Source of the DNA: Megasphaera sp.
GTDB lineage: Bacteria > Bacillota > Negativicutes > Veillonellales > Megasphaeraceae
Direction: 5' to 3'
Length of the DNA: 34,613 bases
NCBI GenBank assembly: GCA_022486585.1
Contig: JAKVKI010000019.1
Coordinates: 1-34,613 of the forward strand
Shown here: positions 8,520 through 15,937 of the stretch, one piece after another
Numbering within the stretch: position 1 is the first letter of the stretch
How the letters are laid out: each line of letters opens with the position of its first letter
Translations under genes and position numbers: made by a program
The notes under the pieces: model-generated
The model's input: only the letters and a program-made list of their open reading frames with translations
What the model was told of the DNA's origin: nothing
Databases searched by the model: none

Positions 8520-9320
8520 TTACGGTTGTTTACCAAGATAAGCCAAAATCCCGCCGTCTGCATACAAGATCTGACCATTAACGAAGTCAGACGCAGCAGA
8601 AGCTAAAAACACAGCCGGCCCTTCTAAATCCTTCGTTTCACCCCAGCGCCCTGCCGGCGTTTTCGATACGATGAAGCGGTCAAAGGGATGGCGTGAACCA
8701 TCTGGCTGGCGCTGCCGCAACGGCGCCGTCTGCGGTGTCGCAATGTAGCCCGGGCCAATACCATTGCACTGGATATTAGCACTTCCGTATTCAGCACAAA
8801 TATTACGAGTCAGCATTTTCAAACCGCCTTTGGCAGCAGCATAGGCAGAAACAGTTTCCCGTCCTAATTCACTCATCATAGAACAGACGTTGATAATCTT
8901 ACCATGACCTTTTTCTATCATTGCCGGAATGACGGCTTTAGATACGATGAACGGCGCTACTAAATCAATATCAACAACTTGGCGAAAATCTGTGGCTTCC
9001 ATATCGCACATGGGCACTCGCTTGATAATGCCGGCATTATTGACCAAGATATCAATCGTTCCCAAGTTCCGGCATATATCTGCTACCATGGTCTGGACAG
9101 CCGCTTCATCGGTAACATCACAAATATACCCGCTGGCATCGATTCCCTGCGCCCGATAATCAGCCAGCGCCGTATCTAAATGAACCTGACTGCGACAGTT
9201 AAATGCAATTTTTGCACCAGCCTGGGCATACGCCTTAGCAATAGCAAATCCGATACCATAAGAACCGCCTGTAATCAAAGCGACCTTATGATCCAAGGAA
9301 AACATATCTAAATAGGACAT
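8520..9320 (-). CDS. Gluconate 5-dehydrogenase-type short-chain dehydrogenase/reductase
   Basis: This cytosolic 266-residue NAD(P)-dependent oxidoreductase has the cofactor motif TGGSYGIGFAI, NNAG (in ILVNNAGI), the catalytic serine around NVCSMMS, and YAAAK with catalytic Tyr and Lys. The stretches NNAGIIKRVPM and SMMSELGRETVSAYAAAKGG closely resemble gluconate 5-dehydrogenase (IdnO/Gno), which interconverts 5-ketogluconate and gluconate. A 2-deoxygluconate 3-dehydrogenase-like role is possible. The open frame reaches 9380, but the ATG at 9320 has a near-perfect AAAGGAGGAG site and gives the usual N-terminus. No kinase, transporter or dehydratase for gluconate is adjacent, so its place between a transporter array and an alarmone synthetase is unexplained. 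Confidence 0.85.
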   Translation of the reverse strand: MSYLDMFSLDHKVALITGGSYGIGFAIAKAYAQAGAKIAFNCRSQVHLDTALADYRAQGIDASGYICDVTDEAAVQTMVADICRNLGTIDILVNNAGIIKRVPMCDMEATDFRQVVDIDLVAPFIVSKAVIPAMIEKGHGKIINVCSMMSELGRETVSAYAAAKGGLKMLTRNICAEYGSANIQCNGIGPGYIATPQTAPLRQRQPDGSRHPFDRFIVSKTPAGRWGETKDLEGPAVFLASAASDFVNGQILYADGGILAYLGKQP

Positions 9321-9382
9321 CGTAACTCCTCCTTTGTCAGCACCTACGGTACGACAACATAACAGCATCCCCTGCAACAAAC

Positions 9383-9976
9383 CTACGTTGGCATGAGCCC
9401 GGGAAGTTCATTGACAAGGACAGGCAAGACCGCTTCTGCCAAGACCGTATAGCCTGCAGCTGTTGGATGGATGCCATCGGCATACAACGAAAAACCCAGA
9501 CGCTGTTCTCCTTCCAGCAAGGCCTGATAAAAGTCAACAGCATCGTACTGCCGCGATATAGCTGCTTTTTCCAGCCACTGCCGATACTGAGTGATGGCAT
9601 CATTATGCCGCTTCACATCACCGGCAGTCTGCCAGCCGTATAGTGCGCTTTCCGGTCTCGTAAGCAACGGCAGCCCTATCATGACCGGTTTATGAAGCGT
9701 AACGAGCATATCCATCATTGCCGCCATATTTTGCTCCACTGACGGCAACGGCGCTTCTAATAAGATGTCATTGGTCCCTCCCATCAGAAAGAACGCATCG
9801 TACGGTGCATATGGAAAATGCTGTAGCCGATATAACATCCCATCTGTCGTATCTCCGCAAATACCTCCGTTGTGGATATGGAGACCTGTCTTCATCGTGA
9901 TCTGTCCAATCCAGGATTCGTTCGTACTAACATCGTACCCATAGGTCAGACTGTCACCGACACAAAGTAGTTTCAT
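9383..9976 (-). CDS. SGNH/GDSL-family hydrolase (esterase/lipase fold)
   Basis: This 197-residue protein has all the main SGNH blocks: GDSLTYG with nucleophile Ser9, an Asn/Gly oxyanion region near GICGDT, GGTND in block III, and DGIHPTAAGY with the catalytic Asp and His near the C-terminus. There is no signal peptide, so it is probably cytosolic and acts on a soluble ester, thioester or acylated metabolite; the substrate cannot be told. It begins 49 bp after the ECF fusion gene with an AGAGGGG ribosome site and ends 62 bp before the SDR gene. It may be part of the same transcript. Confidence 0.88.
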   Translation of the reverse strand: MKLLCVGDSLTYGYDVSTNESWIGQITMKTGLHIHNGGICGDTTDGMLYRLQHFPYAPYDAFFLMGGTNDILLEAPLPSVEQNMAAMMDMLVTLHKPVMIGLPLLTRPESALYGWQTAGDVKRHNDAITQYRQWLEKAAISRQYDAVDFYQALLEGEQRLGFSLYADGIHPTAAGYTVLAEAVLPVLVNELPGLMPT

Positions 9977-10025
9977 GGTTTATCCCCTCTTTTTCAACAC
10001 ATCCGGCAAAGAGGGCGCATAGGGT

Positions 10026-11495
10026 CTAGCACTGTGACTGGAGAGCCTGTATAGCTTTATCTGTCGAAAGCCATGCTTCACCCATGTCATACCCTGCTTT
10101 TTCCAAATCCAGCTGGCAGGCGAAAACCTGCGGAATAGCTGTTTTATATACATCTTTATTATACATATAACGCAGTGTTGTTTCAACATCACCATCACTG
10201 AGTATATGACCATGGTCGATGAGAATAAGACGGTTGGCATACGGCAGCGCCGCTTCCAGCATGTGTTCAATAACGACAATCGTATGACCGTATTTCACGT
10301 TCAATTCATGGACTAATTCATAAAAAGAATGTGTCCCTTCCGGATCAAGGGCCGATGTCGGTTCATCGAAGACGAGGATATCCGGATTGGTAGCTAAGAC
10401 ACCGGCAATAACCAGACGCTGCCGCTGCCCGCCAGAGAGCTTGCTCAACAGTCGCGTCCGATACGGCGTCAGATCCACCTTTGCCAGTGATTCCGTAATA
10501 GCTGCTTCAATCTTATCGGGAGCAATGCCGAGATTTTCCAGGCTGAAGGCAATTTCTTCTTCAACGGTCATCGCCACGAGCTGACTATCATAGTCATCCA
10601 GCATAGCGCCAACGCGGCTGGCTAAATGAGAAATCGTCGTCTGCGTCGTTGCCTGACCAGCAACATAAACCATACCTTTCATGACACCGCCGAAGTAATG
10701 CGGGATAGCTCCAGTCATAGCCATGCATAGCGAGCTCTTGCCACTGCCGCTTTCACCGGTAATGACCAAAAAATCGCCTTTGTTGACAACAAGATTCACA
10801 TCATCCAGTACAGGGGTCTTTTGTTTATTATAGATGTAACTCATGTGTTCCATAGAAATGAGGCTGTCGTTAGACGGTTTCAATTCATACATAGAGTGGT
10901 CTGAGGTCACTTCTTGTTCTTCCAGCGAATCAAGGATCCCCCGCGACACGAAGAGACGCAGTGCCGGGAAATACATGAGTGGCGTTACGACAGCATTGAG
11001 GGCACCAATAACGACGACTAATGGCAGCATGCCGTAAACATACACAGGCCATGGCAAATCCATGACAAATTTCAAAATAGTGACGAAAGAGCCGCCGCTA
11101 AGACAAGTCGCAAAGAAACCAGTCAATACAGGCAAGCAGGAATGTCCTTTAATACGAATAGAGGAGAGATTTTTTACGATAAAGGTACACGTCAGCGTAC
11201 CTAAAGGTTCACTAACAATATTACCATAAGGAAACCCTGATTTCGATGTAAGGACGTTGATCAGCGCTGCTACAAGGCCGATGCCCAGCGCCTGCTTATA
11301 AGAAGGTTTCGTCAGGCAAATAGCTACACAGTATGTTGCAATGGTCCAGTTTGGCGTAATACCAGCTACGCTAGGCGACACAAGATGAAGGATGCAGCCA
11401 ATAGCCAGGAGCAGTGTCGTAATGGTGATCCAGCGGAACTGACCGCCTTGGCGATGATGAAATTCTAATTTTGAAATATCTGCAACTGTTTTCAT
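10026..11495 (-). CDS. ECF transporter fusion: TrpP-like membrane S component plus ATPase domain
   Basis: This 489-residue protein joins two ECF parts normally made separately. Residues 1-185 are hydrophobic with about six predicted helices. They resemble TrpP-type S components, with an N-terminal ILHLVSP, a SKSGFPYGNIVSEPLGT segment and a short GxxxALNAVV-type helix near 160. Residues 212-440 are a complete ABC ATPase with Walker A GESGSGKSS (247-255), Q-loop, signature LSGGQRQR (353-360), Walker B LVFDEPTSALD and the switch histidine in VVIEHM. The gene follows EcfT by 9 bp, giving an ATPase-T-(S+ATPase) operon under a tryptophan-type T-box. Tryptophan or a close precursor is therefore the likely substrate. 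The fusion is seen directly; the substrate is inferred. Confidence 0.85.
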   Translation of the reverse strand: MKTVADISKLEFHHRQGGQFRWITITTLLLAIGCILHLVSPSVAGITPNWTIATYCVAICLTKPSYKQALGIGLVAALINVLTSKSGFPYGNIVSEPLGTLTCTFIVKNLSSIRIKGHSCLPVLTGFFATCLSGGSFVTILKFVMDLPWPVYVYGMLPLVVVIGALNAVVTPLMYFPALRLFVSRGILDSLEEQEVTSDHSMYELKPSNDSLISMEHMSYIYNKQKTPVLDDVNLVVNKGDFLVITGESGSGKSSLCMAMTGAIPHYFGGVMKGMVYVAGQATTQTTISHLASRVGAMLDDYDSQLVAMTVEEEIAFSLENLGIAPDKIEAAITESLAKVDLTPYRTRLLSKLSGGQRQRLVIAGVLATNPDILVFDEPTSALDPEGTHSFYELVHELNVKYGHTIVVIEHMLEAALPYANRLILIDHGHILSDGDVETTLRYMYNKDVYKTAIPQVFACQLDLEKAGYDMGEAWLSTDKAIQALQSQC

Positions 11496-11504
11496 GATAG
11501 CCTC

Positions 11505-12191
11505 CTAGACGATACCGTTCAAACGCATATAGACAACAAGGATGCTGCAAGCCGCCAGTACGGCCATGACAACATAATCGATGCCTTTAGGACGAACGTT
11601 GCTCATGAAACTGTGTTCATTGCTGCCAAAGCCCCGCAGTTCCAGACTCAAAGCCATCGTTTCCGAACGGCCTAATGATTTGAGCATGAGCGGCTGAATA
11701 ACACTCATATAATTTTTAAGTTTCTTGAATACATTCCCCTTCGTCGAAAGGCCACGGCAAGCCTGTGCTTCCTGTACGGTCTGACTTTCTGCAAGGAAGT
11801 CCGGCACAAAACGCAGGGCCGCCGTAAACATAAAGGCATATTCATAGGGGATTTTTATTTGTTTGACTAGCGCTGCCGTCAAATCCTGCAAACGCGTCGT
11901 CGTCAATAAAATAATAAAGACCACCGTCATGGCCAGCATGCGCAGCCCTGTAACATATGCCGACTCGAGGGAACCGCCGCCTAAGAGCTGTACCAGCGCT
12001 AAGAATGCAGCGAAAATACACAGACTAAAAACGGCTTTGCTATTACGGCTCAAGCTGCCGCACAAGGCAAGCAATATCAGTTCAATCATAACGAGGACAA
12101 TGAGCGGCACTGTCGTATGCAGTACTAACGCCCAAAAAGAAAATGCAAAGGTGCCTAACAGTTTAGTGACTGGTACGAATTTTTTCATCAT
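11505..12191 (-). CDS. ECF transporter transmembrane component (EcfT)
   Basis: This 228-residue membrane protein couples the two ECF ATPases to the substrate-binding S component. It has several hydrophobic helices in the N-terminal 110 residues and the EcfT coupling helices carrying Ala-Arg-Gly-type motifs, here EAQACRGLST and SLELRGFGS. The open frame extends to 12251, but the start at 12191 overlaps the ATPase stop codon as ATGA, which indicates translational coupling and gives the normal N-terminus. It lies between the lone ATPase and the S-ATPase fusion, so all parts of one transporter are encoded together. Confidence 0.9.
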   Translation of the reverse strand: MMKKFVPVTKLLGTFAFSFWALVLHTTVPLIVLVMIELILLALCGSLSRNSKAVFSLCIFAAFLALVQLLGGGSLESAYVTGLRMLAMTVVFIILLTTTRLQDLTAALVKQIKIPYEYAFMFTAALRFVPDFLAESQTVQEAQACRGLSTKGNVFKKLKNYMSVIQPLMLKSLGRSETMALSLELRGFGSNEHSFMSNVRPKGIDYVVMAVLAACSILVVYMRLNGIV

Positions 12192-13003
12192 TTTGTCGTT
12201 CCCCCTAACCGTTTCAGCATCGCTGCCGTAAATTCTGTAATGGATTTGCAATAAGGCATACCTGGCACAGCCATAGATAAGGACACGGCTTCCGGACGGC
12301 TCAGCCCTAATTCATACAGGTCCTTCCGCTGCGTGAACAGCTCTTGCGGCGTCCCGTCAAACGCTTTGGTATGATTGCCGATGACCAGCACACGTTGGCA
12401 GAATTCTGCCAAAATATCCATATCATGTGTAATGAGCAGGATCGTCATGCCCTGCTTATTCAATTTCGTCAGAAGATCCATGAGCATGGCCTTATCAGCA
12501 CTATCCTGGCCACTCGTCGGTTCATCGAGGATGATGCATTCCGTATGCATAGCTACTGCCGAAGCAATGGCAACACGCTGCTTTTCGCCACGGTTCAGAT
12601 TAGGCGGATAGGCATCTGCCAAATCGGTCAGCGCTGTCGCCGCTAACGCATCCGCTACGGCATGACCGATTGCTGCGTCCGACATGCCGAGCTGCTGCGG
12701 CCCATAGGCCACTTCTTCTTGCACAGTAGGACGGAACATCTGCCGTTCAGGCCGCTGAAACACATACCCCATAAAATGACTGCGCACAGCAGCTTCGTGC
12801 TGCGTAATATCTTGTCCATCATGCAGAATCGTCCCGGTTAGCGGTTTTTCTAACCCCATGAGCAACCGCGTCACCGTCGTCTTGCCGCAGCCATTGCGGC
12901 CGCCAAGGCCGATGAATTCACCTGCATTGATCGTTACGCTGACATGCTCCAGTACAGGCACGCCATTGCCGTAATTGAATGTTACATCTTTCATTTCCAA
13001 CAT
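12188..13003 (-). CDS. ECF transporter ATPase (EcfA/CbiO type)
   Basis: This 271-residue ABC ATPase energises the ECF transporter as a heterodimer with the ATPase half of the fusion protein. It has Walker A GGRNGCGKTT (34-43), Q-loop FQRPERQMF, Walker B IILDEPTSGQD and the switch histidine in ITHDMD. The ABC signature is LNRGEKQR rather than LSGGQ. Variant signatures of this kind occur in ECF ATPases, and the fused partner carries a canonical one, so the pair may be asymmetric. The open frame runs back to 13282 through the T-box, which is untranslated leader. The ATG at 13003 after a GGAGG site is the real start. The gene is first behind the T-box terminator. Confidence 0.92.
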   Translation of the reverse strand: MLEMKDVTFNYGNGVPVLEHVSVTINAGEFIGLGGRNGCGKTTVTRLLMGLEKPLTGTILHDGQDITQHEAAVRSHFMGYVFQRPERQMFRPTVQEEVAYGPQQLGMSDAAIGHAVADALAATALTDLADAYPPNLNRGEKQRVAIASAVAMHTECIILDEPTSGQDSADKAMLMDLLTKLNKQGMTILLITHDMDILAEFCQRVLVIGNHTKAFDGTPQELFTQRKDLYELGLSRPEAVSLSMAVPGMPYCKSITEFTAAMLKRLGGTTK

Positions 13004-13027
13004 GTCCCTGTTCCTCCATTCATATAC

Positions 13028-13317
13028 AAAAAAACCTTCCATCTCTTGTAAAAACAAGGGACGAAAGGTTAGTATATACTTCTTCCGCGGTACCACCCGT
13101 ATTGACTTGGTCAGTCCTGCTCTGCATGTACGGCCGAAGCGATACACGTTCTTTGATAACGGTGGAAATACACCGTCGCACCCTACTTGATCTCCGTTCA
13201 GGCCGCATCTCCCGAATCCATTCCATTTGCTGAACTGTACCGAACTCTCACTATCATCGGCTCGCTGCCACTGTCGTTGCATATGTACTCGTTTCGTTCA
13301 TCGATTGATGTTAAATT
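13028..13317 (-). ncRNA. T-box riboswitch leader, specifier codon read as TGG (tryptophan)
   Basis: The minus strand carries the T-box core ACGGGTGGTACCGCGG at 13085-13100, followed by an intrinsic terminator (arms AACCTTTC and GGAAGGTT, then seven T, 13028-13070). Folding Stem I by hand gives an upper helix CATATGC/GCAAATG and a lower helix CGAA/TTCG. Between them is an internal loop with AGTA on the 5' side and GAATGGA on the 3' side. This is the known specifier-loop layout (AGUA opposite GAA-codon-A), so the codon at 13218-13220 is TGG. A Stem III-like hairpin ACGGTG/CACCGT follows. Uncharged tRNA-Trp should therefore switch on the ECF operon. The T-box identity is firm; the specifier rests on a hand fold. 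Confidence 0.92.
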
Positions 13318-13324
13318 AACTATA

Positions 13325-13352
13325 AGTATACAGTATTTCAGCTGCTTGTCAA
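13325..13352 (-). promoter_or_regulatory. Sigma-A-type promoter of the T-box/ECF operon
   Basis: Minus-strand TTGACA (13347-13352) and TATACT (13325-13330) are separated by 16 bp and would start transcription near 13317, just before the T-box Stem I. The -35 box lies 16 bp past the stop codon of the upstream C_GCAxxG_C_C gene, so the two units are separately driven. Confidence 0.8.
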
Positions 13353-13368
13353 GGAATCTATGGTCAAC

Positions 13369-13782
13369 TTATCTGATTCCCCGTTCTTTGACAAACCGCA
13401 CGAGCATTTCTACGGTAACTGCCATAATTTCCGAACAGGGTACGACACCGTGAGCCGGGCTTTTGAGAACACGGCAACAGGCTACGCCAAAATGTTTGAT
13501 CCAAATATTGTAAAATTCATGAACTGGCGCATTCATTTCCTGTTTCGTCTTTTCTTGGGGATTACTGCGACCTGTCAGGGCGCCTAAGACAAGACTGGCA
13601 CCGGTCAGAGCGCCACAAGCACAGCCAGAACCACCGATACCGCCGCCTAAAATAGATGCCATGCGGAATGTTTCTTCTGGCAGTTGAAGCTCCAGTACAT
13701 CATTGCTCGTTTTCAGTACTGTTTCGACACAATTATTACCTAATTTAAAATAATTCGCAGCAATTTCTTTTACGTCTTCCAT
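13369..13782 (-). CDS. C_GCAxxG_C_C family protein (cysteine-rich, probably redox-active)
   Basis: This 137-residue protein matches the family named for its spaced cysteines: Cys18 in NNCVETVL, the signature GGGIGGSGCACGALTGA around residues 46-62, CC in GVACCRVL, and Cys in VVPCSEIM. Members are thought to be redox-linked, but their biochemical role is not established. The central Gly/Ala-rich segment could enter the membrane, though no clear signal peptide is seen. It has a strong AGGAGG ribosome site and its own extended -10 promoter (TGCTATAAT at 13825-13833). It precedes the T-box operon but has a separate promoter. Confidence 0.88.
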   Translation of the reverse strand: MEDVKEIAANYFKLGNNCVETVLKTSNDVLELQLPEETFRMASILGGGIGGSGCACGALTGASLVLGALTGRSNPQEKTKQEMNAPVHEFYNIWIKHFGVACCRVLKSPAHGVVPCSEIMAVTVEMLVRFVKERGIR

Positions 13783-13824
13783 ATGATAACCTCCTGAAAT
13801 TTCTAATATTACTATGTATCACCT

Positions 13825-13833
13825 ATTATAGCA
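13825..13833 (-). promoter_or_regulatory. Extended -10 promoter element for the C_GCAxxG_C_C gene
   Basis: The minus-strand sequence TGCTATAAT matches an extended -10 (TGn plus TATAAT). No good -35 is seen at 17-18 bp, which is usual when the extended motif is present. It lies about 40 bp upstream of the start codon. Confidence 0.6.
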
Positions 13834-13916
13834 TAGGCCATCCTTTTTTGTCCTATTTTGTCCTATATAGAAATGACACTACAACTAAGGGGCGTCAGTA
13901 GTATAAGCAAAATTTC

Positions 13917-13944
13917 TTGACAAATCATTTTTTTATGGTAAACT
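13917..13944 (+). promoter_or_regulatory. Promoter of the SAM-riboswitch/metQ-metF operon
   Basis: TTGACA (13917-13922) and TAAACT (13939-13944) have a 16-bp spacer. Transcription would begin about 15 bases before the riboswitch aptamer, the usual geometry for S-box leaders. Confidence 0.75.
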
Positions 13945-13965
13945 ACTTTTAAGACAATTTTATAT

Positions 13966-14061
13966 GCTTTTATCCAGAGAGGTGGAGGGACTGGCCCAAT
14001 GAAACCCGGCAACCGATAACGACGGTGCTAATTCCTGCGGAAGCAATTCCGAGAGATAAAG
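13966..14061 (+). ncRNA. SAM-I riboswitch (S-box) aptamer
   Basis: The order of conserved S-box blocks is complete: TATCCAGAGAGGTGGAGGGA, CTGGCCC, ATGAAACCCGGCAACC, GGTGCTAATTCCTGC, and the closing GAGAGATAAAG that pairs with CTTTTATC at the 5' end (P1). When SAM is bound, P1 forms and the downstream terminator folds, switching off metQ and metF. The identity is firm from these motifs. Confidence 0.96.
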
Positions 14062-14070
14062 AACGGGTAT

Positions 14071-14105
14071 GCCTCTTTCTCTTTCGGAGAGAGGTTTTTT
14101 CATTT
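14071..14105 (+). terminator. Intrinsic terminator of the SAM-I riboswitch
   Basis: The stem CCTCTTTCTC pairs with GGAGAGAGG (one or two G-T pairs) and is followed by six T and more T-rich sequence. It lies directly after the aptamer, about 50 bp before the metQ start, as expected for the expression platform. Confidence 0.9.
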
Positions 14106-14154
14106 TTTGGATAGGAGTGACCGTCTAATATCATGTATAGTGGAGGAATCATTT

Positions 14155-14994
14155 ATGAAAAATTTTAAGAAACTCACCCTGCTGGCCACATCGGCCCTTC
14201 TATCCCTGGCGCTGCTGGCCTCAGGTTGCGGCGGCAACGCTTCATCTGACCAAAAAAGTGCAGGCAGTGACAAAAACGTTACTGTAAAAGTCGGTGCCTC
14301 ACCAGTACCACACGCTGAAATCCTGAACGAAATCAAACCGCTTTTGGCTAAAGAAGGCGTTGATCTTCAAGTCGTCGAATTCACGGACTACGTCACACCA
14401 AATCTGTCCTTGAATGACAAAGAACTGGATGCCGATTTCACGCAGCACGTTCCCTACCTCGATAAGTTCAACGAAGAACGGGGCACAAAGCTCTCCGCCA
14501 TTGGCAAAGTCCACATCGAACCGATGGGCATCTATTCCTCCAAAGTCAAAAAACTTGAAGAATTGACAGACGGCGCTAAAGTTGCTATCCCTAACGATCC
14601 GACCAACGGCGGCCGTGCGCTGTTATTATTGCAAAAAGCCGGTCTCATTGAATTGAAAGACGGCGGCAGCATCGCTTCAACAGTACAAGATATCGTTAAA
14701 AACGAAAAGAATATCAAGATTTCCGAATTGGACGGCCCGCAGATTCCTCGTTCCTTGAACGATGTAGACATCGCCCTCATCAACACGAACTTTGCGCTGG
14801 AAGCCGGCCTCAACCCGATGAAAGACGCTATCTTCATTGAAGACAAAGATTCGCCGTATGCTAACGTACTCGCAGTCCGTACAGGTGACGAAAACCGTCC
14901 GGAAATCCAAAAATTAATGAAAGCCTTGAATTCTCCGGAAGTGAAGAAATTCATTGAAGACAAGTACCAAGGTGCTATCGTTCCGGCATTCTAA
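14155..14994 (+). CDS. metQ: MetQ/NlpA-family methionine-binding lipoprotein
   Basis: This 279-residue extracytoplasmic lipoprotein binds methionine for an ABC importer. It has a signal peptide with lipobox LLASGC (Cys25). The mature body follows the NlpA family: VKVGASPVPHAEIL, the ligand-region VVEFTDYVTPNLSLNDKELDADFTQH, PNDPTNGGRAL, and DIALINTNFALEAGLNP. The start at 14155 follows a GGAGG site; an upstream in-frame ATG at 14107 lies in the riboswitch tail and was rejected. The SAM-I riboswitch upstream supports methionine as ligand. No MetN ATPase or MetI permease gene is adjacent, which is unusual, so the rest of the transporter must be elsewhere. Confidence 0.92.
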   Translation: MKNFKKLTLLATSALLSLALLASGCGGNASSDQKSAGSDKNVTVKVGASPVPHAEILNEIKPLLAKEGVDLQVVEFTDYVTPNLSLNDKELDADFTQHVPYLDKFNEERGTKLSAIGKVHIEPMGIYSSKVKKLEELTDGAKVAIPNDPTNGGRALLLLQKAGLIELKDGGSIASTVQDIVKNEKNIKISELDGPQIPRSLNDVDIALINTNFALEAGLNPMKDAIFIEDKDSPYANVLAVRTGDENRPEIQKLMKALNSPEVKKFIEDKYQGAIVPAF

Positions 14995-15010
14995 GTAAGG
15001 AGACCGCCTG

Positions 15011-15868
15011 ATGAAAACAAGTGAATTATTTGCCAAGAAAACCGTTTTTTCTTTTGAAGTCTTCCCTCCAAAACGGGATATGCCTATTAGCTCCATGTAT
15101 GAAACGTTGGAATCCCTGAGCCAGTTACAGCCGGATTTCATCAGCGTCACCTGCGGTGCCAACGGGCAGGGAAGCAACCGTACAGCAGAAGTAGCCTCCC
15201 TTATTAAGAACACGTACCACTGCGAAACAGTGGCCCACATGCCCTGCCTCTATCTGACAGAAGCAGAAGTGCTCCAGACGCTGACGGATCTGAAAAAAAT
15301 CGGTGTTGCAAATATTCTGGCCCTGCGAGGCGATGAAACGCCTGGTGAAACACCGGCAGGTGTCTTCCAGCATGCCAGCGACCTCATTACGTTCATAAAG
15401 GAAAAAGCACCGGAATTCAACATTGCCGGTGCCTGCTATCCCGAAGGGCATTTGGAAGCAAAAACAGTCGCTGCTGACATTCAGAACCTGAAAACGAAAG
15501 TCGATGCTGGTGCCAGTGAGCTTATTTCCCAGCTCTTCTTCGATAACGACGTGTTCTACCGCTTCCTGGAACGGACGCAAATCGCCGGCATTCACGTACC
15601 TGTCGAAGCCGGTATCATGCCGGTCACGAACCAGAAACAAATCGAACGGATGGTCACGCTGTGCGGCGCTACACTGCCGATCAAATTCCAGCGCATTATC
15701 GCTAAGTACGGCTACGATTCCAAGATTCTCCGCGAAGCTGGCATCGCCTATGCCATCGATCAGATCGTCGATCTTCTGGCTAATGGTGTAGACGGCATCC
15801 ACGTATATACTATGAATAGCCCCTATATCGCCAAAAAAATCACGGAAGCCATTAAACCGCTGCTATAA
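15011..15868 (+). CDS. metF: 5,10-methylenetetrahydrofolate reductase (MetF)
   Basis: This 285-residue flavoenzyme reduces methylene-THF to methyl-THF, the methyl donor for methionine synthesis. The length equals bacterial MetF. Diagnostic segments are SFEVFPPK with the catalytic Glu16, FISVTCGANG, the folate/flavin-region NILALRGDETPGE, GACYPEGH, ELISQLFFDNDVFYRF, and VEAGIMPVTNQKQIERM. It starts 16 bp after metQ with an AAGGAG site and shares the SAM-controlled transcript. A strong terminator follows. Cytosolic. Confidence 0.96.
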   Translation: MKTSELFAKKTVFSFEVFPPKRDMPISSMYETLESLSQLQPDFISVTCGANGQGSNRTAEVASLIKNTYHCETVAHMPCLYLTEAEVLQTLTDLKKIGVANILALRGDETPGETPAGVFQHASDLITFIKEKAPEFNIAGACYPEGHLEAKTVAADIQNLKTKVDAGASELISQLFFDNDVFYRFLERTQIAGIHVPVEAGIMPVTNQKQIERMVTLCGATLPIKFQRIIAKYGYDSKILREAGIAYAIDQIVDLLANGVDGIHVYTMNSPYIAKKITEAIKPLL

Positions 15869-15883
15869 GTTCTGATAACAGCT

Positions 15884-15927
15884 AAAAGGACGGCACTGCA
15901 CATTTCCTGTGCAATGCCGTCCTTTTT
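15884..15927. terminator. Bidirectional intrinsic terminator between metF and the ornithine decarboxylase gene
   Basis: The arms AAAAGGACGGCA and TGCCGTCCTTTT, with inner CTGCACA/TGTGCA pairing, form a long stem flanked by A-rich and T-rich runs. It would therefore end transcription of metF (plus) and of the convergent decarboxylase gene (minus). Confidence 0.92.
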
Positions 15928-15937
15928 ATGATATTTA

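Noticed and set aside
13004-13282. Longer start for the ECF ATPase
   Set aside because: The extra 93 codons would translate the T-box and its terminator; the ATG at 13003 after GGAGG gives a normal ATPase N-terminus.
15125-15802. Minus-strand open frame of 225 codons opposite metF
   Set aside because: It lies entirely within metF on the other strand, with no motif and no ribosome site.
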